Origin: Streptomyces griseiscabiei
GTDB lineage: Bacteria; Actinomycetota; Actinomycetes; Streptomycetales; Streptomycetaceae
Assembly (NCBI RefSeq): GCF_020010925.1
Contig: NZ_JAGJBZ010000002.1
Location: 434,001 to 498,000, forward strand
Direction: 5' to 3'
DNA: 64,000 bases
The notes under the pieces were generated by a model. That model ran no database searches. It saw only the letters and a program-made list of their open reading frames with translations, and had not been told where the DNA came from. Positions 1 to 8,713 of the stretch are shown here, one piece after another (positions within the stretch are counted from its first letter, which is position 1; the number at the start of each line of letters is the position of its first letter). The translations under genes and the position numbers were made by a program.

Positions 1-840
1 AAGCACCGCGAGGAGCTGACCGAGAAGCTGCGGCTGCTGCTGGTGCCCCGGGACCCGTCCGACGACAAGGACGTCATCCTGGAGATCAAGGCCGGCGCCG
101 GAGGCGACGAGTCCGCCCTCTTCGCCGGTGACCTGCTCCGGATGTACCTCAGGTACGCCGAGCGCGTCGGCTGGAAGACCGAGATCATCGACTCCACCGA
201 GTCCGAGCTGGGCGGCTACAAGGACGTCCAGGTCGCCGTGAAGACCAAGGGCGGCCAGGGCGCCACCGAGCCCGGCCAGGGCGTCTGGGCCCGGCTGAAG
301 TACGAGGGCGGGGTGCACCGCGTCCAGCGCGTGCCCGCGACCGAGTCCCAGGGCCGTATCCACACCTCCGCGGCCGGTGTGCTGGTCACGCCCGAGGCCG
401 AGGAGGTCGACGTCGAGATCAACATGAACGACCTGCGGATCGACGTCTACCGCTCCTCCGGACCCGGCGGCCAGTCCGTCAACACCACCGACTCCGCCGT
501 GCGCATCACGCACATTCCCACCGGAGTCGTCGCCTCCTGCCAGAACGAGAAGAGCCAGCTGCAGAACAAGGAGCAGGCGATGCGTATCCTGCGCTCCAGG
601 CTGCTCGCCGCGGCACAGGAGGAGGCGGAGAAGGAAGCCGCCGACGCCCGCCGCAGCCAGGTCCGTACCGTCGACCGCTCCGAGAAGATCCGTACGTACA
701 ACTTCCCGGAGAACCGCATCTCGGACCACCGCGTCGGCTTCAAGTCCTACAACCTGGACCAGGTCCTGGACGGTGAACTCGACGCGGTGATCCAGGCCTG
801 CGTCGACGCGGACTCGGCCGCGAAGCTGGCAGCCGCGTAA
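1..840 (+). CDS. prfA: Peptide chain release factor 1 (5' truncated)
   Basis: Class I release factor that recognises UAA/UAG stop codons and triggers peptidyl-tRNA hydrolysis on the ribosome. The reading frame is open from base 1, so the N-terminal part of the usual roughly 360 residues lies outside the window. The catalytic GGQ loop is visible ([20 protein letters not shown]), as is the [18 protein letters not shown] segment typical of the family. The next gene, prmC, encodes the enzyme that methylates the Gln of this GGQ, a classic bacterial pairing. Only 39 bases separate the two genes, so they are probably cotranscribed. Confidence 0.97.
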   Translation, partial: KHREELTEKLRLLLVPRDPSDDKDVILEIKAGAGGDESALFAGDLLRMYLRYAERVGWKTEIIDSTESELGGYKDVQVAVKTKGGQGATEPGQGVWARLKYEGGVHRVQRVPATESQGRIHTSAAGVLVTPEAEEVDVEINMNDLRIDVYRSSGPGGQSVNTTDSAVRITHIPTGVVASCQNEKSQLQNKEQAMRILRSRLLAAAQEEAEKEAADARRSQVRTVDRSEKIRTYNFPENRISDHRVGFKSYNLDQVLDGELDAVIQACVDADSAAKLAAA

Positions 841-879
841 GGCCGCTCACGAGCACGACCAGTACGACGGAGGACTTGC

Positions 880-1725
880 GTGAACCTGCTGCTCGCGGAA
901 GTGGCCCAGGCCACCCAGCGCCTGGCCGACGCCGGCGTGCCCTCGCCGCGCAACGACGCGGAGGAGCTCGCCGCGTTCGTGCACGGCGTCAAGCGGGGCG
1001 AGCTGCACACCGTCAAGGACGCCGACTTCGACGCCCGGTACTGGGAGGTCATCGCCCGGCGCGAGCAGCGTGAGCCGCTGCAGCACATCACCGGGCGCGC
1101 CTACTTCCGCTACCTCGAACTGCAGGTCGGGCCAGGGGTGTTCGTGCCCCGGCCGGAGACCGAGTCCGTCGTCGGCTGGGCCATAGACGCCGTCCGCGCG
1201 ATGGACGTCGTCGAGCCGCTCATCGTCGACCTGTGCACCGGCTCCGGCGCCATCGCCCTCGCCCTGGCCCAGGAGGTGCCGCGCTCGCGCGTGCACGCCG
1301 TGGAGCTGTCCGAGGACGCCCTGACCTGGACCCGCAAGAACATGGCGGGCTCCCGCGTCGACCTGCGCCAGGGCAACGCCCTGGACGCCTTCCGCGACCT
1401 CGACGGCCAGGTCGACCTGGTCGTCTCCAACCCGCCGTACATCCCGCTCACCGAGTGGGAGTACGTGGCGCCCGAGGCCCGCGACTACGATCCCGAACTC
1501 GCCCTGTTCTCGGGCGAGGACGGCCTCGAACTCATCCGCGGCCTGGAGCGCACCGCACACCGGCTCCTGCGCCCCGGAGGTGTCGTCGTCATCGAGCACG
1601 CCGACACCCAGGGCGGCCAGGTGCCCTGGATCTTCACCGAGGAGCGGGGCTGGGCCGACGCGGCCGACCACCCGGACCTCAACAACCGGCCGCGGTTCGC
1701 GACCGCCCGCAAGGCGCTGCCCTGA
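880..1725 (+). CDS. prmC: Release factor glutamine N5-methyltransferase
   Basis: SAM-dependent methyltransferase that modifies the Gln of the GGQ motif in release factors. The protein has 281 residues, the usual length. The SAM-binding motif DLCTGSGAIALALA and the catalytic NPPY motif (VVSNPPYIPL) are both present, and the N-terminal helical part carries the family's FFGREF-like segment (AYFRYLELQVGPGVFVPRPETE). The GTG start is chosen because GGAGG lies 6 bases upstream (869-873). It sits directly downstream of its substrate gene prfA. Confidence 0.96.
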   Translation: MNLLLAEVAQATQRLADAGVPSPRNDAEELAAFVHGVKRGELHTVKDADFDARYWEVIARREQREPLQHITGRAYFRYLELQVGPGVFVPRPETESVVGWAIDAVRAMDVVEPLIVDLCTGSGAIALALAQEVPRSRVHAVELSEDALTWTRKNMAGSRVDLRQGNALDAFRDLDGQVDLVVSNPPYIPLTEWEYVAPEARDYDPELALFSGEDGLELIRGLERTAHRLLRPGGVVVIEHADTQGGQVPWIFTEERGWADAADHPDLNNRPRFATARKALP

Positions 1726-1802
1726 TGAGCCCGCGCGCGAGCATGAGCACGCGTCTGATGAAAACCCCCCAGCAGCAGTACGTGTACGAGGAGGCCCGCT
1801 AG

Positions 1803-2450
1803 ATGGCACGGCGATACGACACCAACGACGCGACCGACCGCGCCACCGGTCTGCGCGAGGCCGCGTCCGCCATTCGCCGGGGCGAGCTCGTGGTGCTGCC
1901 GACGGACACCGTGTACGGCATCGGCGCGGACGCGTTCACGTCGGAGGCCGTGGCCGACCTGCTGGAAGCCAAGGGCCGGGGTCGCAGTATGCCCACGCCC
2001 GTGCTCATCGGCTCCCCGAACACCCTGCACGGCCTGGTCACGGACTTCTCCGAGATGGCCTGGGAACTGGTCGACGCGTTCTGGCCGGGCGCGCTGACCC
2101 TCGTCGCCAAGCACCAGCCGTCGCTGCAGTGGGACCTCGGCGACACCCGGGGCACGGTCGCCGTCCGCATGCCGCTGCACCCGGTCGCCATCGAGCTGCT
2201 CACCGAGGTCGGCCCCATGGCGGTCTCCTCCGCGAACCTGACCGGGCACCCGGCGCCGGAGAACTGCGACGCCGCCGAGGCGATGCTCGGCGACTCCGTC
2301 TCCGTCTACCTGGACGGCGGCCCGACGCCCGGCAACGTCCCGTCCTCGATCGTCGACGTCACGGGCAAGGTGCCGGTCCTGCTGCGCGCGGGCGCACTGT
2401 CGGCGGAGGAGCTGCGCAAGGTCGTACCCGACCTCGAGGTGGCGAATTGA
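1803..2450 (+). CDS. L-threonylcarbamoyladenylate synthase (Sua5/YrdC/TsaC family)
   Basis: Makes threonylcarbamoyl-AMP from threonine, bicarbonate and ATP, the first step of t6A modification in ANN-decoding tRNAs. The 215-residue protein is a single YrdC domain: the N-terminal segment GELVVLPTDTVYGIGADA and the later RMPLHPVAIELL and PMAVSSANLTG segments are family hallmarks. It lacks the extra C-terminal Sua5 domain. The start has a strong GAGGAGG seven bases upstream. The stop overlaps the start of the next gene, implying translational coupling. Confidence 0.94.
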   Translation: MARRYDTNDATDRATGLREAASAIRRGELVVLPTDTVYGIGADAFTSEAVADLLEAKGRGRSMPTPVLIGSPNTLHGLVTDFSEMAWELVDAFWPGALTLVAKHQPSLQWDLGDTRGTVAVRMPLHPVAIELLTEVGPMAVSSANLTGHPAPENCDAAEAMLGDSVSVYLDGGPTPGNVPSSIVDVTGKVPVLLRAGALSAEELRKVVPDLEVAN

Positions 2451-3118
2451 CGGCCCCTGACGCGGGGCGTGGCATATGGGACGGGGAAGAGACGCGGACC
2501 TTCACGGGGCTGCCGCGGGACACCTTCCGCATCCTCCACGTCAGCACCGGCAACGTGTGCCGCTCGCCGATCACCGAGCGGCTGACCCGGCATGCCCTGG
2601 CGGACCGGCTCGGGGACCCGCTGTGGGGCGGTCTGGTCGTCGAGAGCGCGGGGACCTGGGGGCACGAGGGGGCGCCCATGGAGGCGAACGCGGAGGCGGT
2701 CCTCGCCCACTTCGGCGCGGACACCTCCGGTTTCACGGGGCGGGAACTGCTGGACGAACACGTGATCATGGCCGACCTGGTGCTGACCGCCACCCGTGAC
2801 CACCGAGCCCAGGTCATCTCCATGGGTCACTCCGCCGGGCTGCGCACCTTCACGCTGAAGGAGTTCACCCGCCTCGTCCGCGCCATCGACCCGACCACGC
2901 TCCCTCCGCTGGAGGAGGGCATGGTCGTCCGCGCGCGTGCGCTGGTCCGCGCTGCGGCGGCTCTACGCGGGTGGCTCCTCGCCCCCACGGCCGAGGCCGA
3001 CGAGGTCTACGACCCCTACGGCGCCCCGCTGCCGTTCTTCCAGTCGGTCGGCGACGAGATACACCAGGCGCTGGACCCGGTGGTGACGGCACTGACCGGG
3101 GTACCGGCCCGGGCGTAG
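2447..3118 (+). CDS. Low-molecular-weight protein tyrosine phosphatase-like protein with Cys-to-Ser active site
   Basis: Member of the LMW-PTP/arsenate reductase fold family, 223 residues, with an N-terminal extension of about 27 residues before the fold. The signature loop reads HVSTGNVCRSP (residues 31-41), where active enzymes have the form VCxGNxCRSP. The nucleophilic Cys position is therefore Ser33 (codon AGC), while the second Cys38, Arg39 and the general-acid motif DPYG (Asp189) are kept. I infer it may bind phosphotyrosine-type ligands or act as a regulator rather than a normal phosphatase. The TTG start overlaps the preceding stop codon and follows GAGGTGG. A start further downstream is possible but would remove little of the fold. 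Confidence 0.85.
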   Translation: MTAPDAGRGIWDGEETRTFTGLPRDTFRILHVSTGNVCRSPITERLTRHALADRLGDPLWGGLVVESAGTWGHEGAPMEANAEAVLAHFGADTSGFTGRELLDEHVIMADLVLTATRDHRAQVISMGHSAGLRTFTLKEFTRLVRAIDPTTLPPLEEGMVVRARALVRAAAALRGWLLAPTAEADEVYDPYGAPLPFFQSVGDEIHQALDPVVTALTGVPARA

Positions 3119-3220
3119 CCGTCGGCCGGCCGCGGTGATCGGGCACGGCAACACCGGGCGCTCCGGGCATCGCGGGCCTACATTGGGTCGTACGTCACCG
3201 TCGACGCCCCGGAGTCCATC

Positions 3221-4459
3221 ATGTCGGTCACCCCTGTACTCGAGGCCGATGTCCTGCGGCGGCAGGACCCTGAGCTGGCCGACATCCTGCTCGGGGAGCT
3301 GGATCGGCAGACGACGACGCTGCAGCTCGTCGCCGCCGAGAACTTCACCTCGCCCGCGGTGCTGGCCGCGCTCGGGTCGCCGCTCGCCAACAAGTACGCG
3401 GAGGGCTATCCGGGCGCCCGCCACCACGGCGGCTGCGAGCTGGTGGACGTCGCCGAGCGGCTGGCCGTGGAGCGCGCGAAGGCGCTGTTCGGGGCCGACC
3501 ACGCCAACGTGCAGTCGCACAGCGGGTCTTCGGCCGTGCTCGCCGCGTACGCCGCCCTGCTGCGCCCCGGCGACACCGTCCTCGCGATGGGCCTGCACTT
3601 CGGCGGGCACCTCACCCACGGCTCGCCCGCCAACTTCTCCGGCCGCTGGTTCGACTTCGTCGGCTACGGCGTCGAGGCCGACTCCGGGCTCGTCGACCAC
3701 GAGCAGGTGCGCACCCTCGCCCGTACGCACCGCCCCAAGGCCATCGTGTGCGGGTCGATCTCCTATCCCCGCCACCTCGACTACGCCTTCTTCCGCGAGG
3801 TCGCCGACGAGGTGGGCGCGTATCTGATCGCCGACGCGGCCCATCCGATCGGCCTGGTCGCCGGGGGAGCGGCGCCCAACCCGGTGCCGTACGCCGACAT
3901 CGTGTGCGCCACCACGCACAAGGTGCTGCGCGGGCCGCGCGGCGGGATGCTGCTGTGCGGCGGCGAGCTGGCCGAGCGGGTGGACCGGGCGGTGTTCCCG
4001 TTCACCCAGGGCGGCGCGCAGATGCACACCATCGCCGCGAAGGCCGTCGCCTTCGGGGAGGCGGCAACACCCGCGTTCACGGCGTACGCCCATCAGGTGG
4101 TCGCGAACGCCCGCACCCTGGCCCGGGGCCTGGCCGAGCAGGGCCTCGTGGTCGTCACCGGCGGCACCGACACCCATCTGCTGACCATCGATCCCGCGCC
4201 ACTCGGTGTCGACGGACGGACCGCCCGCGGACGGCTCGCGGCGGCCGGGATCGTCCTCGACTGCTGTGCGCTGCCCCACGGCGACGCCCGTGGCCTGCGG
4301 CTCGGTACGGCCGCGCTGACCACCCAGGGCATGGGCGAGGCCGAGATGGCACGCCTCGCCGTCCTGTTCGCACAGGCCCTCGGGGAGGGCGCGGACGGCA
4401 AGCGCACGCGTGAAGAAGTACGGGACCTGGCCGGAAGATTTCCGCCGTATCCGCGCTGA
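3221..4459 (+). CDS. Serine hydroxymethyltransferase paralogue with altered active-site segments
   Basis: PLP-dependent fold-type I enzyme of the GlyA family, 412 residues. The PLP lysine is Lys234 in TTHKVLRGPRGG, the PLP-ring Asp/His pair is Asp205/His208, and the N-terminal AENFTSPAVL and KYAEGYPG segments match GlyA. Several positions differ from canonical GlyA: RYYGGCE becomes RHHGGCE (His68/His69), AHIAGLV becomes AHPIGLV, GGPLMH becomes GGAQMH, and the C-terminal TPAxTTRG is TAALTTQG. A housekeeping GlyA probably lies elsewhere. This copy may prefer another beta-hydroxy amino acid or serve a specialised one-carbon role (inference). Confidence 0.88.
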   Translation: MSVTPVLEADVLRRQDPELADILLGELDRQTTTLQLVAAENFTSPAVLAALGSPLANKYAEGYPGARHHGGCELVDVAERLAVERAKALFGADHANVQSHSGSSAVLAAYAALLRPGDTVLAMGLHFGGHLTHGSPANFSGRWFDFVGYGVEADSGLVDHEQVRTLARTHRPKAIVCGSISYPRHLDYAFFREVADEVGAYLIADAAHPIGLVAGGAAPNPVPYADIVCATTHKVLRGPRGGMLLCGGELAERVDRAVFPFTQGGAQMHTIAAKAVAFGEAATPAFTAYAHQVVANARTLARGLAEQGLVVVTGGTDTHLLTIDPAPLGVDGRTARGRLAAAGIVLDCCALPHGDARGLRLGTAALTTQGMGEAEMARLAVLFAQALGEGADGKRTREEVRDLAGRFPPYPR

Positions 4460-4600
4460 GGTGGGGTAGACGCACCACCGGGCACAGCAACACATGCAAC
4501 CATCGGCCCTACCCGGAAGTCCTCAACCGTATGCGTGCGCGGCTTCGCGCATCGCTAGGGTGTGAGGCTGTGATGGCCAGCGAGACCTGTGGGGAAGCCC

Positions 4601-5896
4601 GTGCGTGAATACCTCCTGACGCTCTGCATCACGGCCGCGGTGACGTACCTGCTGACAGGGCCGGTGCGGAAGTTCGCGATCGTGGCCGGAGCCATGCCGG
4701 AGATCCGTGCGCGTGATGTCCACCGAGAACCGACACCGCGCCTCGGCGGCATCGCGATGTTCTTCGGGCTCTGCGCCGGTCTGCTGGTCGCCGACCATCT
4801 GACCAACCTCAGCGAGGTCTTCGCCGAGTCCAACGAGCCGCGTGCCCTGCTCTCCGGGGCCGCGCTGATCTGGCTCATCGGCGTCCTGGACGACAAGTTC
4901 GAGATCGACGCCCTGATCAAGCTCGGCGGCCAGATGATCGCCGCCGGTGTGATGGTCATGCAGGGTCTGACGATCCTGTGGCTGCCCATCCCCAGTGTGG
5001 GGATCGTCGCGCTCACCCAGTGGCAGGGCACCCTGCTCACGGTCGCCCTGGTCGTCATCACCATCAACGCGGTCAACTTCGTCGACGGCCTCGACGGTCT
5101 CGCCGCCGGCATGGTCTGCATCGCCTCCGCGGCGTTCTTCATGTACGCCTACCGCCTCTGGTACAGCTACGGCATCGAGGCCGCGGCTCCCGCCACGCTG
5201 TTCGCGGCCGTCCTGATGGGCATGTGCCTCGGCTTCCTGCCGCACAACATGCATCCGGCCCGGATCTTCATGGGCGACTCGGGCTCGATGATGATCGGCC
5301 TGGTGCTGGCGGCCGGCGCGATCTCCATCACGGGGCAGGTCGACCCGGACGTGATGAACCTGTACGGCTCGGAGCGCAGCACGGTCTACTCGATGGTGCC
5401 GGTCTACATCCCGCTGCTGATGCCGCTGAGCATCCTCGCGATCCCGGCGGCGGACCTGATCCTCGCGATCGTGCGCCGCACCTGGCGGGGCCAGTCGCCG
5501 TTCGCCGCCGACCGGGGGCATCTGCACCACCGGCTGCTGGAGGTCGGGCACTCGCACAGCCGGGCCGTGCTGATCATGTACTTCTGGTCCGCGGTGATCG
5601 CCTTCGGCACCCTCGCGTACACGGTGAACGCGGCGTCGATGTGGATCGTCCTCGCCATCGCCATGTTCAGCGGGGTCGGCCTCTTCCTCCTGCTGCTGCC
5701 CCGCTTCACCCCCCGCGCCCCGCTCTGGGCCCAGCGCTTCGTCCCGCCGCGCTACCGCCGCCGTCGCGCGGTCCCGGCCGTCGCCGAGTCCGCCGCCGAG
5801 CCCGTCGCCGACTGGACCCCGTCCCTCAACGGAGCGACGGCGATCGGGGGCCGGACGCACGAACCGGAACGCAGTCCGGCGGGTGCCCGCCGCTGA
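4601..5896 (+). CDS. WecA/TagO-type undecaprenyl-phosphate sugar-1-phosphate transferase
   Basis: Integral membrane enzyme of the MraY/WecA family, which loads a HexNAc-1-phosphate onto undecaprenyl phosphate at the start of teichoic acid, arabinogalactan-like or exopolysaccharide synthesis. Diagnostic segments are DVHREPTPRLGG, NFVDGLDGLAAG, the Mg-binding MGDSGS and the cytoplasmic HHRLLEVGHSHSRAV loop. About ten hydrophobic helices are followed by a hydrophilic, Arg/Ala-rich cytoplasmic tail. I chose the GTG at 4601 because GGGGAAG ends just upstream; an in-frame GTG at 4589 adds four residues. The exact donor sugar cannot be told from sequence. Confidence 0.9.
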   Translation: MREYLLTLCITAAVTYLLTGPVRKFAIVAGAMPEIRARDVHREPTPRLGGIAMFFGLCAGLLVADHLTNLSEVFAESNEPRALLSGAALIWLIGVLDDKFEIDALIKLGGQMIAAGVMVMQGLTILWLPIPSVGIVALTQWQGTLLTVALVVITINAVNFVDGLDGLAAGMVCIASAAFFMYAYRLWYSYGIEAAAPATLFAAVLMGMCLGFLPHNMHPARIFMGDSGSMMIGLVLAAGAISITGQVDPDVMNLYGSERSTVYSMVPVYIPLLMPLSILAIPAADLILAIVRRTWRGQSPFAADRGHLHHRLLEVGHSHSRAVLIMYFWSAVIAFGTLAYTVNAASMWIVLAIAMFSGVGLFLLLLPRFTPRAPLWAQRFVPPRYRRRRAVPAVAESAAEPVADWTPSLNGATAIGGRTHEPERSPAGARR

Positions 5897-5940
5897 ACCG
5901 GAGCCGTTCCCCGGGCCCCGCGTCGCAGCGCGCGGGGAAC

Positions 5941-5984
5941 CGGCCGGAGGCCGTGCGCGGTACGCCGCGCACGGCCTCCGGCCG
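5941..5984 (+). terminator. Perfect 20-bp stem-loop after the WecA-like gene
   Basis: The arms at 5941-5960 and 5965-5984 are exact reverse complements around a TACG loop. No T-run follows, as is common for Streptomyces terminators. It separates the WecA-like gene from the ATP synthase promoter region. Confidence 0.75.
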
Positions 5985-6143
5985 TCCGTCGTGCGGGCGG
6001 AGGGGCGGGGCGTCGCGCTGACGGCAAGGTAAGAATCTGACTAACACTTTGCCGATGCCATGCAAGACCCTGACGGTTCAAACCGGCCTTATACCAGACA
6101 AGTCGGCGCGGATTTTGCACAGACGGGCAGCTTCACTCTCATG

Positions 6144-6159
6144 TGTGACACCTGGCACA
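6144..6159. promoter_or_regulatory. Crp-like site upstream of the atp operon
   Basis: TGTGACACCTGGCACA is an inverted repeat close to the CRP consensus TGTGA-N6-TCACA. It also fits the GTG-N6-GNCAC form described for Streptomyces Crp, as I recall it. It lies about 187 bases upstream of atpI. No binding data can be read from sequence, so the assignment is tentative. Confidence 0.4.
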
Positions 6160-6188
6160 GCATTCAGGTAAAGACCTCATCAAATAGT

Positions 6189-6206
6189 TTGTGATACGGT
6201 TCACGA
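6189..6206. promoter_or_regulatory. Rex-like redox operator upstream of the atp operon
   Basis: TTGTGATACGGTTCACGA matches the Rex operator form TTGTGA-N6-TCACAA in 11 of 12 fixed positions. Rex is an NADH/NAD-sensing repressor of respiratory genes in Streptomyces, and the atp operon has been reported among its targets in this genus. A weak promoter candidate (TTCAGG at 6163-6168, 16-base spacer, TAGTTT at 6185-6190) would put the site at its -10 region. The rest of 5985-6330 holds no gene that I can support. Confidence 0.5.
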
Positions 6207-6330
6207 GAACCCGGGACAGAGTCGAAGGACCGCAATACGACGGTCTGTTGGCGGGAGATTTCCGCTCGCCCCCGGGGTCTACGCTCGTCCATGACGACAC
6301 CCTGCCCCCTTAGCAAGCGGAGTTGCCGCC

Positions 6331-6768
6331 ATGCCGTCCAATGACGTCCGGACCCTCCTTCAGGCAGCCGTACCCACGGCCGCCGCCGGCGCGATCGCCG
6401 CTGTGATCAGCGGTGTGGTCGTCGGAGGCAAGGGGGCTCTCGGTGCCGTCGTGGCGGCGGTGATCACGATCCTCTTCATGGGAATCGGGCTCTACGTTCT
6501 GCAGCGCACCGCCAAATCGCTTCCTCATCTGTTCCAGATGATGGGACTGATGCTTTACGCGGCACAGATCCTGCTGTTGTTCATCTTCCTGTCCGCGTTC
6601 AAGAACACCACCCTGTTCCACCCCAGGGCCTTCGCGTTCACGCTCGTCGCCACCACCCTCGTGTGGATCGCCGCACAGACGCGTGCCCATATGAAGGCCA
6701 AGATCCTCTATGTCGAACCCGATGAGCCGACGGGCAACAAGCCCGAAAAATCGGGGCACTCGTCGTGA
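6331..6768 (+). CDS. atpI: ATP synthase protein I
   Basis: Small membrane protein (145 residues, four hydrophobic segments), first gene of the ATP synthase operon and thought to help assemble the c-ring. Sequence similarity in this family is low; position in front of atpB, length and the LLQAAVPTAAAGAIAAV and MMGLMLYAAQILLLF helices support the call. The C-terminus is short, polar and cytoplasmic. The ATG is preceded by a modest purine stretch (CGGAG). A 225-base gap separates it from atpB, so an internal promoter or processing site there is possible. Confidence 0.88.
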   Translation: MPSNDVRTLLQAAVPTAAAGAIAAVISGVVVGGKGALGAVVAAVITILFMGIGLYVLQRTAKSLPHLFQMMGLMLYAAQILLLFIFLSAFKNTTLFHPRAFAFTLVATTLVWIAAQTRAHMKAKILYVEPDEPTGNKPEKSGHSS

Positions 6769-6993
6769 GGAGTAGGGCCGGGATAAGGGCGTGTGCGAAC
6801 TCCTGCTATCGTCCGGTGCCAACTGCGGCATCGCGGGCGCGGGCATCTGAGCTGACGCCTGCTCAATCGCGAGGCTTGATGCCCCCCAGCCGCCCCCACA
6901 TCCGTAACACCAGTCCAGTGCCGACCCGCGGCTGCGCGCCGCGCCGACACAACGAGGTTGCCGTACCCATGCGTCACGCCGAAGGAGCCCGTG

Positions 6994-7812
6994 GTGAGTG
7001 CTGACCAGACCCAGCTCGCCTTTGACTGGAGCTGTCGGATCATGTCCGACAACGGCTGTGGCTTCCCGGCTCCGGGCCTGCACTCGTTCCTCTTCAAGCC
7101 GATCGCCACGGTCGGCGGGTTCGAGTTCAACAAGGTGATGCTGCTCGCCCTGATCACCACCCTCCTGGTGATCACCTTCTTCACCCTCGCCTTCGGCAAG
7201 GCGAAGGTGGTACCGGGCAAGCTGCAGATGATCGGTGAGGCCGGCTACGACTTCGTACGCCGCGGCATCGTCTACGAGACGCTGGGCCGGAAGGAGGGCG
7301 AGAAGTACGTCCCGCTGATGGTCTCGCTGTTCTTCTTCATCTGGCTCATGAACATCTGGTCCGTGATCCCGCTGGCCCAGTTCCCGGTGTCGTCGATCAT
7401 CGCCTACCCGATGGTCCTCGCCCTGATCGTCTACGTGGTCTGGGTCTCGCTGACCTTCAAGAAGCACGGCTTCGTCGGCTTCTTCAAGAACGTCACCGGC
7501 TACGACAAGTCGCTCGGCCCGGTGCTGCCGCTCGTCGTGGTCATCGAGTTCTTCTCGAACCTGCTGGTCCGCCCGTTCACGCACGCGGTGCGACTCTTCG
7601 CCAACATGTTCGCCGGCCACCTGATGCTGGTCATGTTCACCGTCGCCTCCTGGTACCTGTTGAACAGCTGGATGATCCCGGCGGCCGGTGTCTCCTTCGT
7701 CATGACCATCGTCATGATCCTCTTCGAGCTCTTCGTGCAGGCCGTCCAGGCGTACGTCTTCGTGCTCCTCGCCTGCTCGTACATCCAGGGCGCGCTCGCC
7801 GAGCACCACTGA
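6994..7812 (+). CDS. atpB: ATP synthase F0 subunit a
   Basis: Membrane subunit forming the two proton half-channels against the c-ring. The protein has 272 residues with about six hydrophobic helices. The essential arginine helix reads SNLLVRPFTHAVRLFANMFA, and the C-terminal helix LFVQAVQAYVFVLL carries the conserved Gln and Tyr. The second of two adjacent GTG codons (6994) is chosen because GGAG (6984-6987) is then six bases away; GTG 6991 would add one residue. It sits between atpI and atpE in the standard order. Confidence 0.95.
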   Translation: MSADQTQLAFDWSCRIMSDNGCGFPAPGLHSFLFKPIATVGGFEFNKVMLLALITTLLVITFFTLAFGKAKVVPGKLQMIGEAGYDFVRRGIVYETLGRKEGEKYVPLMVSLFFFIWLMNIWSVIPLAQFPVSSIIAYPMVLALIVYVVWVSLTFKKHGFVGFFKNVTGYDKSLGPVLPLVVVIEFFSNLLVRPFTHAVRLFANMFAGHLMLVMFTVASWYLLNSWMIPAAGVSFVMTIVMILFELFVQAVQAYVFVLLACSYIQGALAEHH

Positions 7813-8124
<312 letters not shown>

Positions 8125-8164
8125 CGAGCCCTGACGAGCAAACCTTTCAACGAAAGGCACTGAT

Positions 8165-8713
8165 GTGATCGCCAACCTGGTACAGCTGGCGGCCGGGGAA
8201 GAGCAGAACCCGCTCATCCCGCCGGGCCCCGAGCTGCTCGTGGGCGCCATCGCCTTCGCCATCGTGTTCTTCTTCTTCTGGAAGAAGGCGCTCCCGAACA
8301 TCAACAAGGTTCTGGAAGAGCGCCGCGACGCGATCGAGGGCGGTATCGAAGAGGCCGACCGTATGAAGGTCGAGGCCCAGAGCGTGCTGGAGCAGTACAA
8401 GGCCCAGCTCGCCGAAGCTCGGCACGAGGCCGCGCGGCTGCGCCAGGAGGCGCAGGAGCAGGGCGCCACGCTCATCGCCGAGATGCGCGCGGAAGGCCAG
8501 CGGCAGCGCGAGGAGATCGTCGCCGCCGGTCACTCGCAGCTCGAGATCGACCGCAAGGCCGCCGCTTCGGCGCTGCGTCAGGACGTGGGCAAGCTCGCCA
8601 CCGACCTGGCCGGCAAGCTCGTCGGTGAGTCCCTGGAGGACCACGCCCGGCAGAGCCGCGTCATCGACCGCTTCCTCGACGACCTCGAGGAGAAGGCCGA
8701 GGCCGCGCGATGA
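8165..8713 (+). CDS. atpF: ATP synthase F0 subunit b
   Basis: Peripheral stalk subunit, 182 residues. One N-terminal transmembrane helix (around residues 20-40, LLVGAIAFAIVFFFFWKKAL) is followed by a long charged helix with heptad-like A/E/R/K pattern that dimerises and reaches F1. The GTG start follows AAAGG. The gene overlaps atpH by four bases (ATGA), indicating translational coupling of the two stalk components. Confidence 0.95.
   Translation: MIANLVQLAAGEEQNPLIPPGPELLVGAIAFAIVFFFFWKKALPNINKVLEERRDAIEGGIEEADRMKVEAQSVLEQYKAQLAEARHEAARLRQEAQEQGATLIAEMRAEGQRQREEIVAAGHSQLEIDRKAAASALRQDVGKLATDLAGKLVGESLEDHARQSRVIDRFLDDLEEKAEAAR

Noticed and set aside
6765..7004. 79-codon frame between atpI and atpB
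   Set aside because: Overlaps both genes, has no good start context, and its sequence is not conserved-looking.
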